From Bacteroidales bacterium UBA3743 (GTDB lineage: Bacteria > Bacteroidota > Bacteroidia > Bacteroidales > Paludibacteraceae), in contig DFGT01000024.1 in NCBI GenBank assembly GCA_002371265.1, positions 186,001-250,000 of the forward strand: DNA of 64,000 bases, read 5' to 3'. Every line of letters starts with the position of its first letter. Position 1 is the first letter of the stretch. This document shows, in pieces, positions 18,701 through 26,491 of this stretch. The notes beneath the pieces are model-generated. The model searched no databases. It saw only the letters and a program-made list of their open reading frames with translations, and was not told the origin of the DNA. A program made the translations under genes and the position numbers.

Positions 18701-19492
18701 GACACAATCATATCTGAAACGAGCATAATGAAAGAATCCGGATGTCCAAATATCATCAATCATATTGTCGATGTGATCAATATCGACGCAAGCGTCAACG
18801 ACACATCAATCTGCATTGGAGACAAGGCCACATTAAAAATCCATGCTACTGAAAATTATAAATACACATGGCATTATACTCCTGATCATAAAGCTATTGC
18901 CAGCAAAGAACAATCACTTGTTGTAAAACCAAGTAAAACCACAACATACTATATTGTGGCAAGCAATGAAAAATGTTCTAAACAGCTTACTACGGTAGTG
19001 GAGGTAAACAACAAGCCATATATTGAAGGTGTTGCCATTATTGGTGACAATGATCTTGAATTAATCACCAATGGTGGATCTGGTTCGTACGAATACAAAA
19101 TTGGGGAAACCTGGTTCTCTGACAACATTATACATAACTATTTGGAAGGACAATTCTACAACATTCAAATTAAAGATGACGAAGGGTGTGTCGTCGACAC
19201 TACAATAAAAGCCCCTACACATGGATTGAAGATTCCAACATTGGTATCGCCAAATGGAGACGGTGTAAACGATGTTTTCGAAATAAAAAGCATTGACAAA
19301 TATCCGCAAGCAACGATATCAATCTATGATGGCAAAGGAAGAAAACTTGTAGAATATAAAGCAAATGAAAGCAGAGGTTGGAATGGCAACTACAATGGCA
19401 TACGAATGCCTTCCGACGACTACTGGTATGAGATAAATATAAAGGAGACTGATGAAATAATAGTAGGACACTTCACTCTTATAAGAGATTAG
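15731..19492 (+). CDS. Very large secreted protein: IgGFc-binding-like N-terminus, T9SS type B C-terminal sorting domain
   Basis: A 1253-residue exported protein. After the signal peptide (to NLKADVC) residues ~35-460 resemble the IgGFc-binding-type N-terminal region (GTEFWIAFLQN, MTGNKYVYQ). A Cys-rich stretch follows (DTICLGDTLHFG, EGCDSLVF), then a sugar-binding-like or MAM-like region starting at FKEDFGGNYNADP (~590-780), then Ig-like segments rich in NDT. The C-terminal ~85 residues form the gliding motility-associated type B sorting domain (PTLVSPNGDGVNDVF to GHFTLIRD), which directs export through the type IX system and surface attachment. Adhesin or surface matrix roles are possible; no enzyme motif is seen. 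Confidence 0.82.
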   Translation: MKGICRNILTRHICIILLTILPIYNLKADVCKNETSTQGTEFWIAFLQNNDQELIIPHGLDLIISAEKATDVTIQNDILELDDDIIPIHNDNLQHYQHHWKFSMEENSTKVITVPCQLFSVLEYGECVYKTLNITSTEPISVYMDNRQKMSEDATLALPISACGSYYIIQNSNGGIESNYNVFMPSVFSVVAIENNTTVQITPTIKTNDGHAANTPFSITLHKGQVYQVESSPTDLGSGFSGTQILAANGKKIAVYSGNRMCNVPYSNTAGNSNMLFDVSFPVSSWGKKFIIQPFKTGVIDMIKITASKNDTKIYRNGTLLTTINAFESYEFFAEESKGSFKIETTQPVSVYQYMTGNKYVYQRANGGPSYQYIIPVEQAINKISLCTSNNKDITNHFINLVIRTKDASSIKLDGQTNFTKFTPIDDTYSTGYVIISNGQHILESKSGFIANVYGMGNGVSYAYCAGSNTYDLNTKANIEDTICLGDTLHFGERKITEAGFYIDTLTNKEGCDSLVFMTLNVLPSDTVFYSDTIKAGESYNKNGFVLNTPLPGIYEKIIGECPHYSHLELVVEHQPCPDGTLIFKEDFGGNYNADPTVSHKKISQCSYELNAKPVDLYLKGVYSIRKISYPDKSWVNISDHTFPDRKDRGYFMQCDASNTSNETPGIIYSVQIDGLCSDVPLYFSFWGLSMIKKGADSTYADANLKLVIEDTDGNVLRSKNIVMLNGKEEWGLYGMSYQMPEGKTSAVFKILNNSTVSYGNDFAIDDIEVRICKPSIDVTSQENNSCIGSNLSFVADFHNDGTYTEPVVYEWYFSQSSKIQSEDWALVGNGKNLEIPNLTEDNNGFYRVFVGNSGSQNNINNCSPASDLIEVNAKRCTPPVCNTDTIKLATCIKIDTLITILDNDTISDRDNAIVSLINAPAYTKVVSNMLAYSLVDLETTADTILYTVRLGDFSDTASVIFKIEHPSKSLNINAEICEGSMYHELVLFNDTIISETSIMKESGCPNIINHIVDVINIDASVNDTSICIGDKATLKIHATENYKYTWHYTPDHKAIASKEQSLVVKPSKTTTYYIVASNEKCSKQLTTVVEVNNKPYIEGVAIIGDNDLELITNGGSGSYEYKIGETWFSDNIIHNYLEGQFYNIQIKDDEGCVVDTTIKAPTHGLKIPTLVSPNGDGVNDVFEIKSIDKYPQATISIYDGKGRKLVEYKANESRGWNGNYNGIRMPSDDYWYEINIKETDEIIVGHFTLIRD

Positions 19493-19525
19493 CTGCGAGT
19501 TTTTAAGAACTCGCAGAGTTTTGTC
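19493..19525 (+). terminator. Terminator-like hairpin between convergent genes
   Basis: CTGCGAGTT (19493-19501) and AACTCGCAG (19508-19516) form a perfect 9-bp stem with a 6-nt loop beginning right after the stop codon. AGTTTTGTCC follows. The stem resembles one arm of the CTGCGAG hairpins in the dispersed elements at 28750 and 61981. Confidence 0.6.
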
Positions 19526-19558
19526 CTGATCTTATCGTTTATGCCATAAACATCAATA

Positions 19559-20791
19559 TTATTTATCATTTATAATAAAGTCATAGCTATATGGAAATGA
19601 CGGCTTTGAGGATTCCACATACTTTCCCCATTCTTCTCTACCTAATCTGACAACATTAGTTCTGTTCTTGTCAGTATCAAATATAAATACAGTGACACAA
19701 AAATGATCATTATCTGAAACTGAATCATTATCATAATAACTAGCAGGAACACTCAATCGTGGACATACAAGAGAATGATTTTCTTCTTCCGTTGACACCT
19801 CATCAAAACCGACCTGTCCACTATCGTGCACATGTCCTCTGATAACACCAAATGATTTTATATTATTCTCACTAAATGTATAATGATTAGTGAAGACACC
19901 ATCATGTCTTCCATTTAGAGCATCTGTAGTGCTTCCATGTATCATACAACCAACAGTCCAAGTTTCTGGTGTTTGCATATAAATGTCATCTGCTAATCCC
20001 CATCCATTTGATATTCCATTTCCGTCACAATCAACGGCTATTTTTATCTTATATTTTGTGAAAGATACTGAATATGCATATCCTTTTCCGTTTAAGTAAT
20101 TCACTTTATTACTACCTGGTCGATTACACGTCTGTATAATCCTATTACACATATCAGCATTGTAAACTTGTCCCTTTAATCCATCACCAAATTCATGATT
20201 ACCCATAGTAAAAAACATGGGCCTTGCATGTGAATTTCTCAATTCATTAATAATTTTTCTTGTTTCCTCCTTATATTTATCTACTCCACCAGACACCTGA
20301 GTGTTTTTTTTAGAGAATGCTATTCTATTGTCCGAATAATCTCCCAATGCAAATCCTGCGTCACAATCTAACTCCTCAACAACTTTTCCAAAAAGTACAA
20401 TGTTATCATTGCATGATGTCCCTTTATACAAAGAAATTGACTGTGAATCAGAATCATCAGGAACACTATGCATGTCACTAACAACAGCAATCCTTAAATA
20501 CTTATGTGACGGATCTATTTTATTAATTTCTTTAACAGCTTTTGACAAAACACTTTTCATATCAGTTGAACTTGTTGCCTTTACTGATTTATCAATAAAA
20601 CCAGATATAGTCAACAAATTACTTGTAGAATCTATATGGGCATCACCTTCTTTACAATAAACCTGATGAATATCATCCACATCAAAGTCTACAATTTTAC
20701 CGTCTTTCTGTTCAACACACATATAAGTTACCGCATTTATTGGCAGAAACAGTGAAATAAAGGTAATAAATGAAACAAATATTCTTCTCAT
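19559..20791 (-). CDS. Exported calcineurin-like metallophosphoesterase
   Basis: A 410-residue protein with a signal peptide (cleavage near LPINA). A ~70-residue N-terminal domain precedes the phosphoesterase fold. Metal-binding motifs occur in order: DMH (Asp106, His108), GDYSDN near 149, GNHEF near 196, an isolated MIHGS near 270 and GHVHDSG near 315. This is a complete dinuclear metallophosphatase site. The substrate is unknown; periplasmic or secreted nucleotidase or phosphodiesterase activity is the family norm. It converges with the T9SS gene and has its own promoter at 20836-20866. Confidence 0.88.
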   Translation of the reverse strand: MRRIFVSFITFISLFLPINAVTYMCVEQKDGKIVDFDVDDIHQVYCKEGDAHIDSTSNLLTISGFIDKSVKATSSTDMKSVLSKAVKEINKIDPSHKYLRIAVVSDMHSVPDDSDSQSISLYKGTSCNDNIVLFGKVVEELDCDAGFALGDYSDNRIAFSKKNTQVSGGVDKYKEETRKIINELRNSHARPMFFTMGNHEFGDGLKGQVYNADMCNRIIQTCNRPGSNKVNYLNGKGYAYSVSFTKYKIKIAVDCDGNGISNGWGLADDIYMQTPETWTVGCMIHGSTTDALNGRHDGVFTNHYTFSENNIKSFGVIRGHVHDSGQVGFDEVSTEEENHSLVCPRLSVPASYYDNDSVSDNDHFCVTVFIFDTDKNRTNVVRLGREEWGKYVESSKPSFPYSYDFIINDK

Positions 20792-20835
20792 AACACAAAC
20801 TTTTCTATTTACATACTCGTTTAATACAAATCATG

Positions 20836-20866
20836 CAAAATTATAAATTAATTAATTCCTTCCAAA
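20836..20866 (-). promoter_or_regulatory. Promoter of the metallophosphoesterase gene
   Basis: Minus strand: TTTG at 20866-20863, exactly 19 nt, then TAATTTTG at 20843-20836. This is a perfect match to the Bacteroidota consensus. The upstream half lies inside the 3' end of the SNF2-type gene, so the phosphoesterase is probably transcribed on its own. Confidence 0.7.
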
Positions 20867-23800
20867 ATATCCATCACATCTTCTTTTGTCATCAATGTAG
20901 ATTTATCCGTACCTCTTAACACCACATCTGAAACTGTCTGTTTGCGACGCTGCAATTCCATCATTTTCTCCTCTATTGTGCCTTTGGCTATGAAGTGGAA
21001 GACTGTCACTTTCTGATCCTGACCTATTCGATAGGCTCTGTCTGTGGCTTGCTGCTCTATCGCCGGATTCCACCACGGATCAAGATGTATCACGTAATTT
21101 GCGGCTGTAAGATTAAGTCCCACACCACCAGCCTTTAAGCTGACCAGGAAGACCGGCGTCTCTCCTGCCTGAAATTTGTCGATCAACTTTGCTCTCTCTT
21201 TCATCGGTGTGGATCCGTCTAAATACAGATGTTCTATTCCCTCTTCTTGCAAAAGTATCTTTATTCTTTCCAAAAATCCTGTGAATTGGCTGAAAACCAA
21301 CACTCTGTTTTCTTCTAAATCAATTTCCTGCAACAAATCCAGAAATGCTATTTCTTTGCTGCTTCTATCTTTCCACCCCTGGACTAGCAAAGCTGGCGAG
21401 CATGTCAACTCTCTCAGTTTCGTAAGCATTGCAAACACTGCTATCTTATGTGGCCCGACAGCACTTAGATCACGGTCCAATGAATATTTATCATCCTCCT
21501 GAAATGCTTTTCTCACGGCAAGACGTGTGGAATCATACACGGCATACTCCTCTTTCGTCAGCATCACATCAAGCACTACTTCCTCTATTCCAGGCAACTC
21601 GTCAAGCACCTCTTTCTTCGTACGCCGCAAAATGAATGGACGGACAATGGAATTGATTTCTTTTGCAACGTCGTCCGCCCAATCTTCATCTCGCTCTCGA
21701 TTATATTTTACTTTCTCTGAAAATGATTTTTGACTTCCAAGCAGACCCGGATTAGAAAAATGGAACAGGCTCCAAATCTCAGAAAAATGGTTTTGAATTG
21801 GTGTTCCAGTTAAGACGATACGATTTTTGCCACTTAGCCTAATCACTGATTTGAAAGCTTTTGTGTTGTAGTTCTTGATTGCGTGGGCTTCGTCGAGCAC
21901 GATTATTCCCCACTCTTTCTTTTCAAGATTGGCAATCTGTGTGAGCATCATTCCGTAACTTGCGACCAACACGTCTCCAGATGAAATCTCTTCTATCGTC
22001 TTCGTCTTATGTGCACACTGATTCAAAATCTTTGTGTTGAGCGACGGTGCAAATCTTACCAACTCATTCTGCCAATTGAGCACAACAGATGTGGGTGCGA
22101 CAACCAAAATCGGTCCGTCGTCTCTCTTCTGAAGCATAACAGCAATAGTTTGAATTGTTTTTCCAAGTCCCATGTCATCGGCAAGACACACTCCTCCACT
22201 CCACGATAATGTACGCATCATCCATTTATAACCATCTATCTGATAGTTTTTCAACTCTCCATTCAAAGTAGACGGGATTAGAAATTCTGCAGTCTGAGAT
22301 TTTGTTATCCTTTCTCGTATTGCTAACAAATCTCCATTTGAGCTGGCAAAAGCATCATCAAACTCATTATCTAAAGATGCCAAAGCTAGTTCAGGTATGG
22401 CAATTCGGTTTTCTAAATCATCGTTATAAAGACGCAATCGGCTGATTAGTTGACGTAACGACTGACTCACTTCAACGTAGTTATCACCGTCGATACGGAT
22501 ATATTTGCCAATTCCATTATGAAGCCTACGCATCAATTCCAACAGTCCGATTTTTGTATCTGAAGAAACCAAAGCTCCATTCATATCTACCCAACCACGG
22601 ACGCTTTGCAACGTATCCAGCTGTAGATTCTTAGGAGTTAGCTTTTCTTTAACATTGAAACGGCATCCCTCCATAAGTTCCACCACAGCCTTGTCGTCAT
22701 TCTCTTTCGCCCACGTGATGATATCCAGCACATTCTCAAGGTTGAGCAGGGCGGAAGCGACGTCGCCGGCATCCTCATCTTCGTATATGATTGCGTTTAG
22801 CTGACAAAAACGTTCGAAAGCAAACAAATGTCTCTTCTCCGTTTCAAAATTTCTCTTGATAAGACGAAGGGTTCCTCCATCATCAAGAATACTAAGAGAT
22901 TGCCCCTCCGCAGGAATGGTGGTATATGGAGAACCAGCAAACGGAATGACAACCATCTCCACCCTCCACGTCGCACCAACATTCGTGTTGGGGAACAATC
23001 GTATCACAATGCGTGAATCAGCATCTTCAAACGCATCATCAGCATGAATAAGAGTGGAATATATCTTTGTCATTCCATCCAAACGTTGTAGAGACTGACG
23101 AAGACGAGTCTCTGCCTCAGAAGGGATTGTCTCCATCTGAAGCATCAACTTATAAATGTCTCTTTCGTGGTCACGCAAATGGATCACTCCATAATGGGTA
23201 TCGTCTATAATACGTACAAATGAACTGGTCTGATCATCAATATCCGACAATTTCAAATTAGAATAAACATGAAACAAATTGTCTTCTTCTTTGTCGACTA
23301 TCAAATACGGATGCTCCATTCCGACCACAACTTGACGCAACTGCTTTCCCCACTTCGGCATTAAGTAGATGTGGTCACATCCTACGAAAGAAAGCAATCC
23401 GTCTCCGTTTTTGAACGAGACCTGACCTGCAGGCAATGTCTTGAGAATACGGATATCATCATCCGTCGCGCATTCCGGGATATCACGGCTTTTGCCTTTC
23501 CAAATTCGTTTGATACTACCATCCCATTCTCCTTTCTCATTTCTCTTTTGAAGGAAAGGTGACACTCGCATCTCATTCGGTTCAAGCACGTAAATAAGTC
23601 TTTCATCTTGCTCAACAATCTTTGGAATCTTCACATTTTCAAGAGAATCAAGCATATACATCCATGGTTTAATCTTATTCAGACGTGCCACAATCGATGA
23701 ATCCGGATTCTTCTCATTCTCTATAAAAATCCAATTGGATGGTCGGGAATCATTTTCTGTGTATCTTGAAATATCGACATTAAATTGCAGACACAAATAT

Positions 23801-24861
23801 GTAGCCAAACGGACATCGTTTAACTTATATAAGTCAGCCACAAAACGTTTGGCATTAACGACAAATTCATCACCGTCGACTTTACTCTTAATCAACGGAA
23901 TGATTGATATTTTATAAAGTCTATCCTCTGCAATTGAACGTTTGTTTAGAAGAGCATGAAGTTTACTTTCATTTTTAAGTGGGCTATCGAGAATCAAAGC
24001 AATGACATACAGATAGTTGAATATATATTGGTCAAACACTCCACGCTCCTTCAAAAATCCGCCAAACGTCGCTAATGATTTTTGAAAAGCAACCGCAGAT
24101 TCCCCATAACATTCACGTTGTAGAAGTCTGACAGCATCATAAAGATAGCCCCATCCATTGACTCCATAATACTTGAAATCGTCCACTCCCGTCGCCAAAT
24201 AGCGATAAAGGAAAAAACGATCACGAATTTCTAACTCTGGATCATCACCGACATTTTCAAGGTCATAGCGAAATTCAATAATAGGTCTGACATTTTCCCA
24301 ATTAAACTGTTCACGGTCATAAACTCCATCAAGCAAAATTTTACAAAAATCGTTCCAAATTTTTGATGGCAAAGAAATAAAGACAGGTCGCCATTCCGCA
24401 TCGTCTACTACAGAAAGAAGCATTTCCCTTTGGCGGATTCCCAAAGAATAAAGTTCGACGGAATCAGTATCCACAAACTTCATTTTCTCCAACCACCAGT
24501 TTCTGAAAATCAACGATGTATTCCTGCCATCATCCGGCATTTCACACACCGATTCTATTATTCCAAGCCAATCCTCCTTATGATTTTTATAAATATCTGC
24601 GACGACGGGAAGTTCACAATGTGGAGCCACGACATATTTCGCAAACACTCCGGAACGAGTAAGCATGTCAAGCAATCGTTTGTCATAAAGCGATTTTGCG
24701 ACACTCTGCACATCCACACCTGCATCATCCCTGTCGCAAAGATAACGCACAGCAAGACCTGTCATCGCAGAAGAACAGTCAATTATGTTTCCACAATAGG
24801 CATAGACGGCAAGCACAACTTTTTCTGGAATGGATAGTGAATCTATATGAGAATACTGCAT
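20848..24861 (-). CDS. SNF2-family DEAD-like ATPase with a long unique N-terminus
   Basis: A 1337-residue protein. The C-terminal ~480 residues are a SNF2/RapA-type DNA translocase: LADDMGLGKTIQTIAV near 893-905, DEAHAIKN near 987, LTGTPIQN, then the second RecA-like lobe with VFSQFTGFLERI, LKAGGVGLNLTAANYVIHLD and QATDRAYRIGQ. The first ~850 residues have no recognised domain beyond low similarity expected of bacterial SNF2 N-terminal regions; no SWIM CxC motif was seen. Such enzymes remodel protein-DNA complexes or RNA polymerase; the role here is not known. It is transcribed alone and is preceded by a hairpin-array repeat. Confidence 0.9.
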   Translation of the reverse strand: MQYSHIDSLSIPEKVVLAVYAYCGNIIDCSSAMTGLAVRYLCDRDDAGVDVQSVAKSLYDKRLLDMLTRSGVFAKYVVAPHCELPVVADIYKNHKEDWLGIIESVCEMPDDGRNTSLIFRNWWLEKMKFVDTDSVELYSLGIRQREMLLSVVDDAEWRPVFISLPSKIWNDFCKILLDGVYDREQFNWENVRPIIEFRYDLENVGDDPELEIRDRFFLYRYLATGVDDFKYYGVNGWGYLYDAVRLLQRECYGESAVAFQKSLATFGGFLKERGVFDQYIFNYLYVIALILDSPLKNESKLHALLNKRSIAEDRLYKISIIPLIKSKVDGDEFVVNAKRFVADLYKLNDVRLATYLCLQFNVDISRYTENDSRPSNWIFIENEKNPDSSIVARLNKIKPWMYMLDSLENVKIPKIVEQDERLIYVLEPNEMRVSPFLQKRNEKGEWDGSIKRIWKGKSRDIPECATDDDIRILKTLPAGQVSFKNGDGLLSFVGCDHIYLMPKWGKQLRQVVVGMEHPYLIVDKEEDNLFHVYSNLKLSDIDDQTSSFVRIIDDTHYGVIHLRDHERDIYKLMLQMETIPSEAETRLRQSLQRLDGMTKIYSTLIHADDAFEDADSRIVIRLFPNTNVGATWRVEMVVIPFAGSPYTTIPAEGQSLSILDDGGTLRLIKRNFETEKRHLFAFERFCQLNAIIYEDEDAGDVASALLNLENVLDIITWAKENDDKAVVELMEGCRFNVKEKLTPKNLQLDTLQSVRGWVDMNGALVSSDTKIGLLELMRRLHNGIGKYIRIDGDNYVEVSQSLRQLISRLRLYNDDLENRIAIPELALASLDNEFDDAFASSNGDLLAIRERITKSQTAEFLIPSTLNGELKNYQIDGYKWMMRTLSWSGGVCLADDMGLGKTIQTIAVMLQKRDDGPILVVAPTSVVLNWQNELVRFAPSLNTKILNQCAHKTKTIEEISSGDVLVASYGMMLTQIANLEKKEWGIIVLDEAHAIKNYNTKAFKSVIRLSGKNRIVLTGTPIQNHFSEIWSLFHFSNPGLLGSQKSFSEKVKYNRERDEDWADDVAKEINSIVRPFILRRTKKEVLDELPGIEEVVLDVMLTKEEYAVYDSTRLAVRKAFQEDDKYSLDRDLSAVGPHKIAVFAMLTKLRELTCSPALLVQGWKDRSSKEIAFLDLLQEIDLEENRVLVFSQFTGFLERIKILLQEEGIEHLYLDGSTPMKERAKLIDKFQAGETPVFLVSLKAGGVGLNLTAANYVIHLDPWWNPAIEQQATDRAYRIGQDQKVTVFHFIAKGTIEEKMMELQRRKQTVSDVVLRGTDKSTLMTKEDVMDILEGIN

Positions 24862-24891
24862 TTTGACGTAGATATTGTTTTATATAAGCAC

Positions 24892-25021
24892 TGACGACAC
24901 ACGCTGAGACCATCACCCCAAGGGTCGTAGACCCTTTATCGCTTGCGACGGTAGCCGATTCCATAATGATTGAGGTCGCAGACCGATATCATTATGGTGT
25001 CGGTTTATTCGATTTATGATT
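24892..25021. repeat. Hairpin-array element A, copy 1
   Basis: One of three related copies (also 37851 and 57360). It contains AAGGGTC-GTA-GACCCTT (24920-24936), then a long stem of CCGATTCCATAATGAT (24955-24970) with ATCATTATGGTGTCGG (24988-25003), whose loop is itself a hairpin GGTC-GCA-GACC. The ~70 nt TGACGACACACGC...GGTAGCCGA is nearly identical to copy 2. It lies after the AcpH-like gene and before the SNF2 gene. The following AT-rich stretch to 25101 holds short GATTTCCGAATT-like direct repeats and no gene. Confidence 0.8.
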
Positions 25022-25101
25022 GCAATTCATCCGATTCCAAAATTCGATTTACGATTTCCGAATGTCAATTCATCCATTTCCGAATTTCGATTCATCCGAT
25101 T

Positions 25102-25689
25102 TCAGAAATTCATTTTAAAATCATCAATATGTCGTCTGATTTCAAAAAAGAATTGTAAAAATTCATTTTCAAGGTCATAGTAGTCGCGTATCATCACATT
25201 GACCACATCATCCGAACAATTAGGCAACGATGTTCCATTAGACATCAAATCCAATGTGTCACGGATACCATCTATTGTCGCATAAGCTGTGAGTCGCTGT
25301 CTGGAAATAAAGTTTACAGAAAAACGCTGCATTTCTCCCGGCAAACGAAACCAATTTTTTAATATTCGCCCATACGCTCTCCAAGCATATTTTTTCAGTG
25401 GCAAAGAATGGTATCCACCCCAGTTTTTCGCCAGAAAATGGTCGTAAACAACATCACAAACGACACCTGCATATCTTCCAGCTACAGGCACAAACCTATC
25501 CTTACTCTGCCGGTAAACAGGATGACTATCCGTAAACGAATCTATCTCTCGATGTAAAAGTATTCCACACTGTATCGAGAACGGATAATCAGAAAGTCGT
25601 CGTCCCTTCACACTGTCGCCGATATAGTTTCCTATCATGAGACCTTCATCGTCGTCACCAGAAAGATATATGTGCGCAAGAAAATTCAT
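25102..25689 (-). CDS. AcpH-like acyl-carrier-protein phosphodiesterase
   Basis: A 195-residue protein of the ACP phosphodiesterase family (DUF479), which removes the 4'-phosphopantetheine arm from acyl carrier protein. Family motifs are MNFLAHIYLSG at the start, IGNYIGDSVKG (20-30), LLHREIDSFTDSHP (43-58) and VVYDHFLAKNW (83-93); the His and Asp residues are the metal ligands of this HD-like fold. The length equals E. coli AcpH. The start overlaps the stop of the upstream solute-binding gene by 4 nt, so it is the last gene of a three-gene operon with the porin. Confidence 0.85.
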   Translation of the reverse strand: MNFLAHIYLSGDDDEGLMIGNYIGDSVKGRRLSDYPFSIQCGILLHREIDSFTDSHPVYRQSKDRFVPVAGRYAGVVCDVVYDHFLAKNWGGYHSLPLKKYAWRAYGRILKNWFRLPGEMQRFSVNFISRQRLTAYATIDGIRDTLDLMSNGTSLPNCSDDVVNVMIRDYYDLENEFLQFFFEIRRHIDDFKMNF

Positions 25690-26480
25690 TTTCCTATATT
25701 ACAGTTCTTAATAAATGAATTAAGTGAATCACACAACTCTGTACTCGTCTTTCGTACTGCCCACGAATGTAGTTGTGAAAAACCGATAGACAAATGAATA
25801 TCAAGGTTTTTGTACTCTTTTTGAAGACGTGTGGCAGCATGAAGTCCTAACACAGTGTACTGAAATTCACCCTTCGACACCATAATAGCAATCGCCTCAT
25901 TGTCGTAATTGGGAATTGTGTTGATATATATGGTGTCTCCTATCTCTTTCGATAGATTATTTATTCGTATTATAGACGGGGATTCCTCAGCCAACGTCAC
26001 AGTCTTCTCCGCAAGTTCCAGCTGATTATGCACAAAACTGTCGTTCACCACTTTGTCTATCACCTTCTTTCTCTGCACCAACACCTGTTTGTCGTGAATC
26101 AGACTCTCTGTAAACAGCAGAGTGTCGCGCAACGATGATGTCACCGGAATATAGCGGACAATCACGTCGCACTCCCCATCCTGCAAATCCTCAATAGCGT
26201 TGTTGAGATTGCTTTCAAGCTTATACTCGACTGGCAGATTCTGCTGACGGCAAAACTCACGGATAAGTTCAAACTGCTCTCCAACGGTGTCGCCATCCGC
26301 TGTGATCTGCATTCCATCCGTCGACGAATCGATCACCACTCTCAACGCTCCATTCTCACGGATGTATGCAATATCATCATTGTCGGGCACTTTTGAGACA
26401 CAACGGCTTATAATGAAAGCTATTGCCGCAAGCGCAACAAAGGCTACAATGATAAAATTGAAATACTTACTTCCGTTCAT
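25686..26480 (-). CDS. Membrane-anchored family 3 solute-binding protein
   Basis: A 264-residue protein: an N-terminal membrane anchor or uncleaved signal (FIIVAFVALAAIAFIISRCV), then an SBP_bac_3 fold (GALRVVIDSSTDGMQ, FELIREFCRQQNLPVEY, LQDGECDVIVRYIPVTSSLRDTLLFTE). It resembles the N-terminal domain of MltF but has no lytic transglycosylase domain. No permease genes are adjacent, so a sensory or regulatory role in the envelope is as likely as transport (inference). It lies 11 nt after the porin gene and overlaps acpH-like by 4 nt. Confidence 0.8.
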   Translation of the reverse strand: MNGSKYFNFIIVAFVALAAIAFIISRCVSKVPDNDDIAYIRENGALRVVIDSSTDGMQITADGDTVGEQFELIREFCRQQNLPVEYKLESNLNNAIEDLQDGECDVIVRYIPVTSSLRDTLLFTESLIHDKQVLVQRKKVIDKVVNDSFVHNQLELAEKTVTLAEESPSIIRINNLSKEIGDTIYINTIPNYDNEAIAIMVSKGEFQYTVLGLHAATRLQKEYKNLDIHLSIGFSQLHSWAVRKTSTELCDSLNSFIKNCNIGK

Positions 26481-26491
26481 GAGCTAATCTT

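Noticed and set aside
24779..24964. Minus-strand frame sharing SATVASDKGSTTLGV with a frame at 37827-38111
   Set aside because: The shared peptide is just the translation of hairpin element A; the conservation is explained by stems, and neither frame has other coding support.
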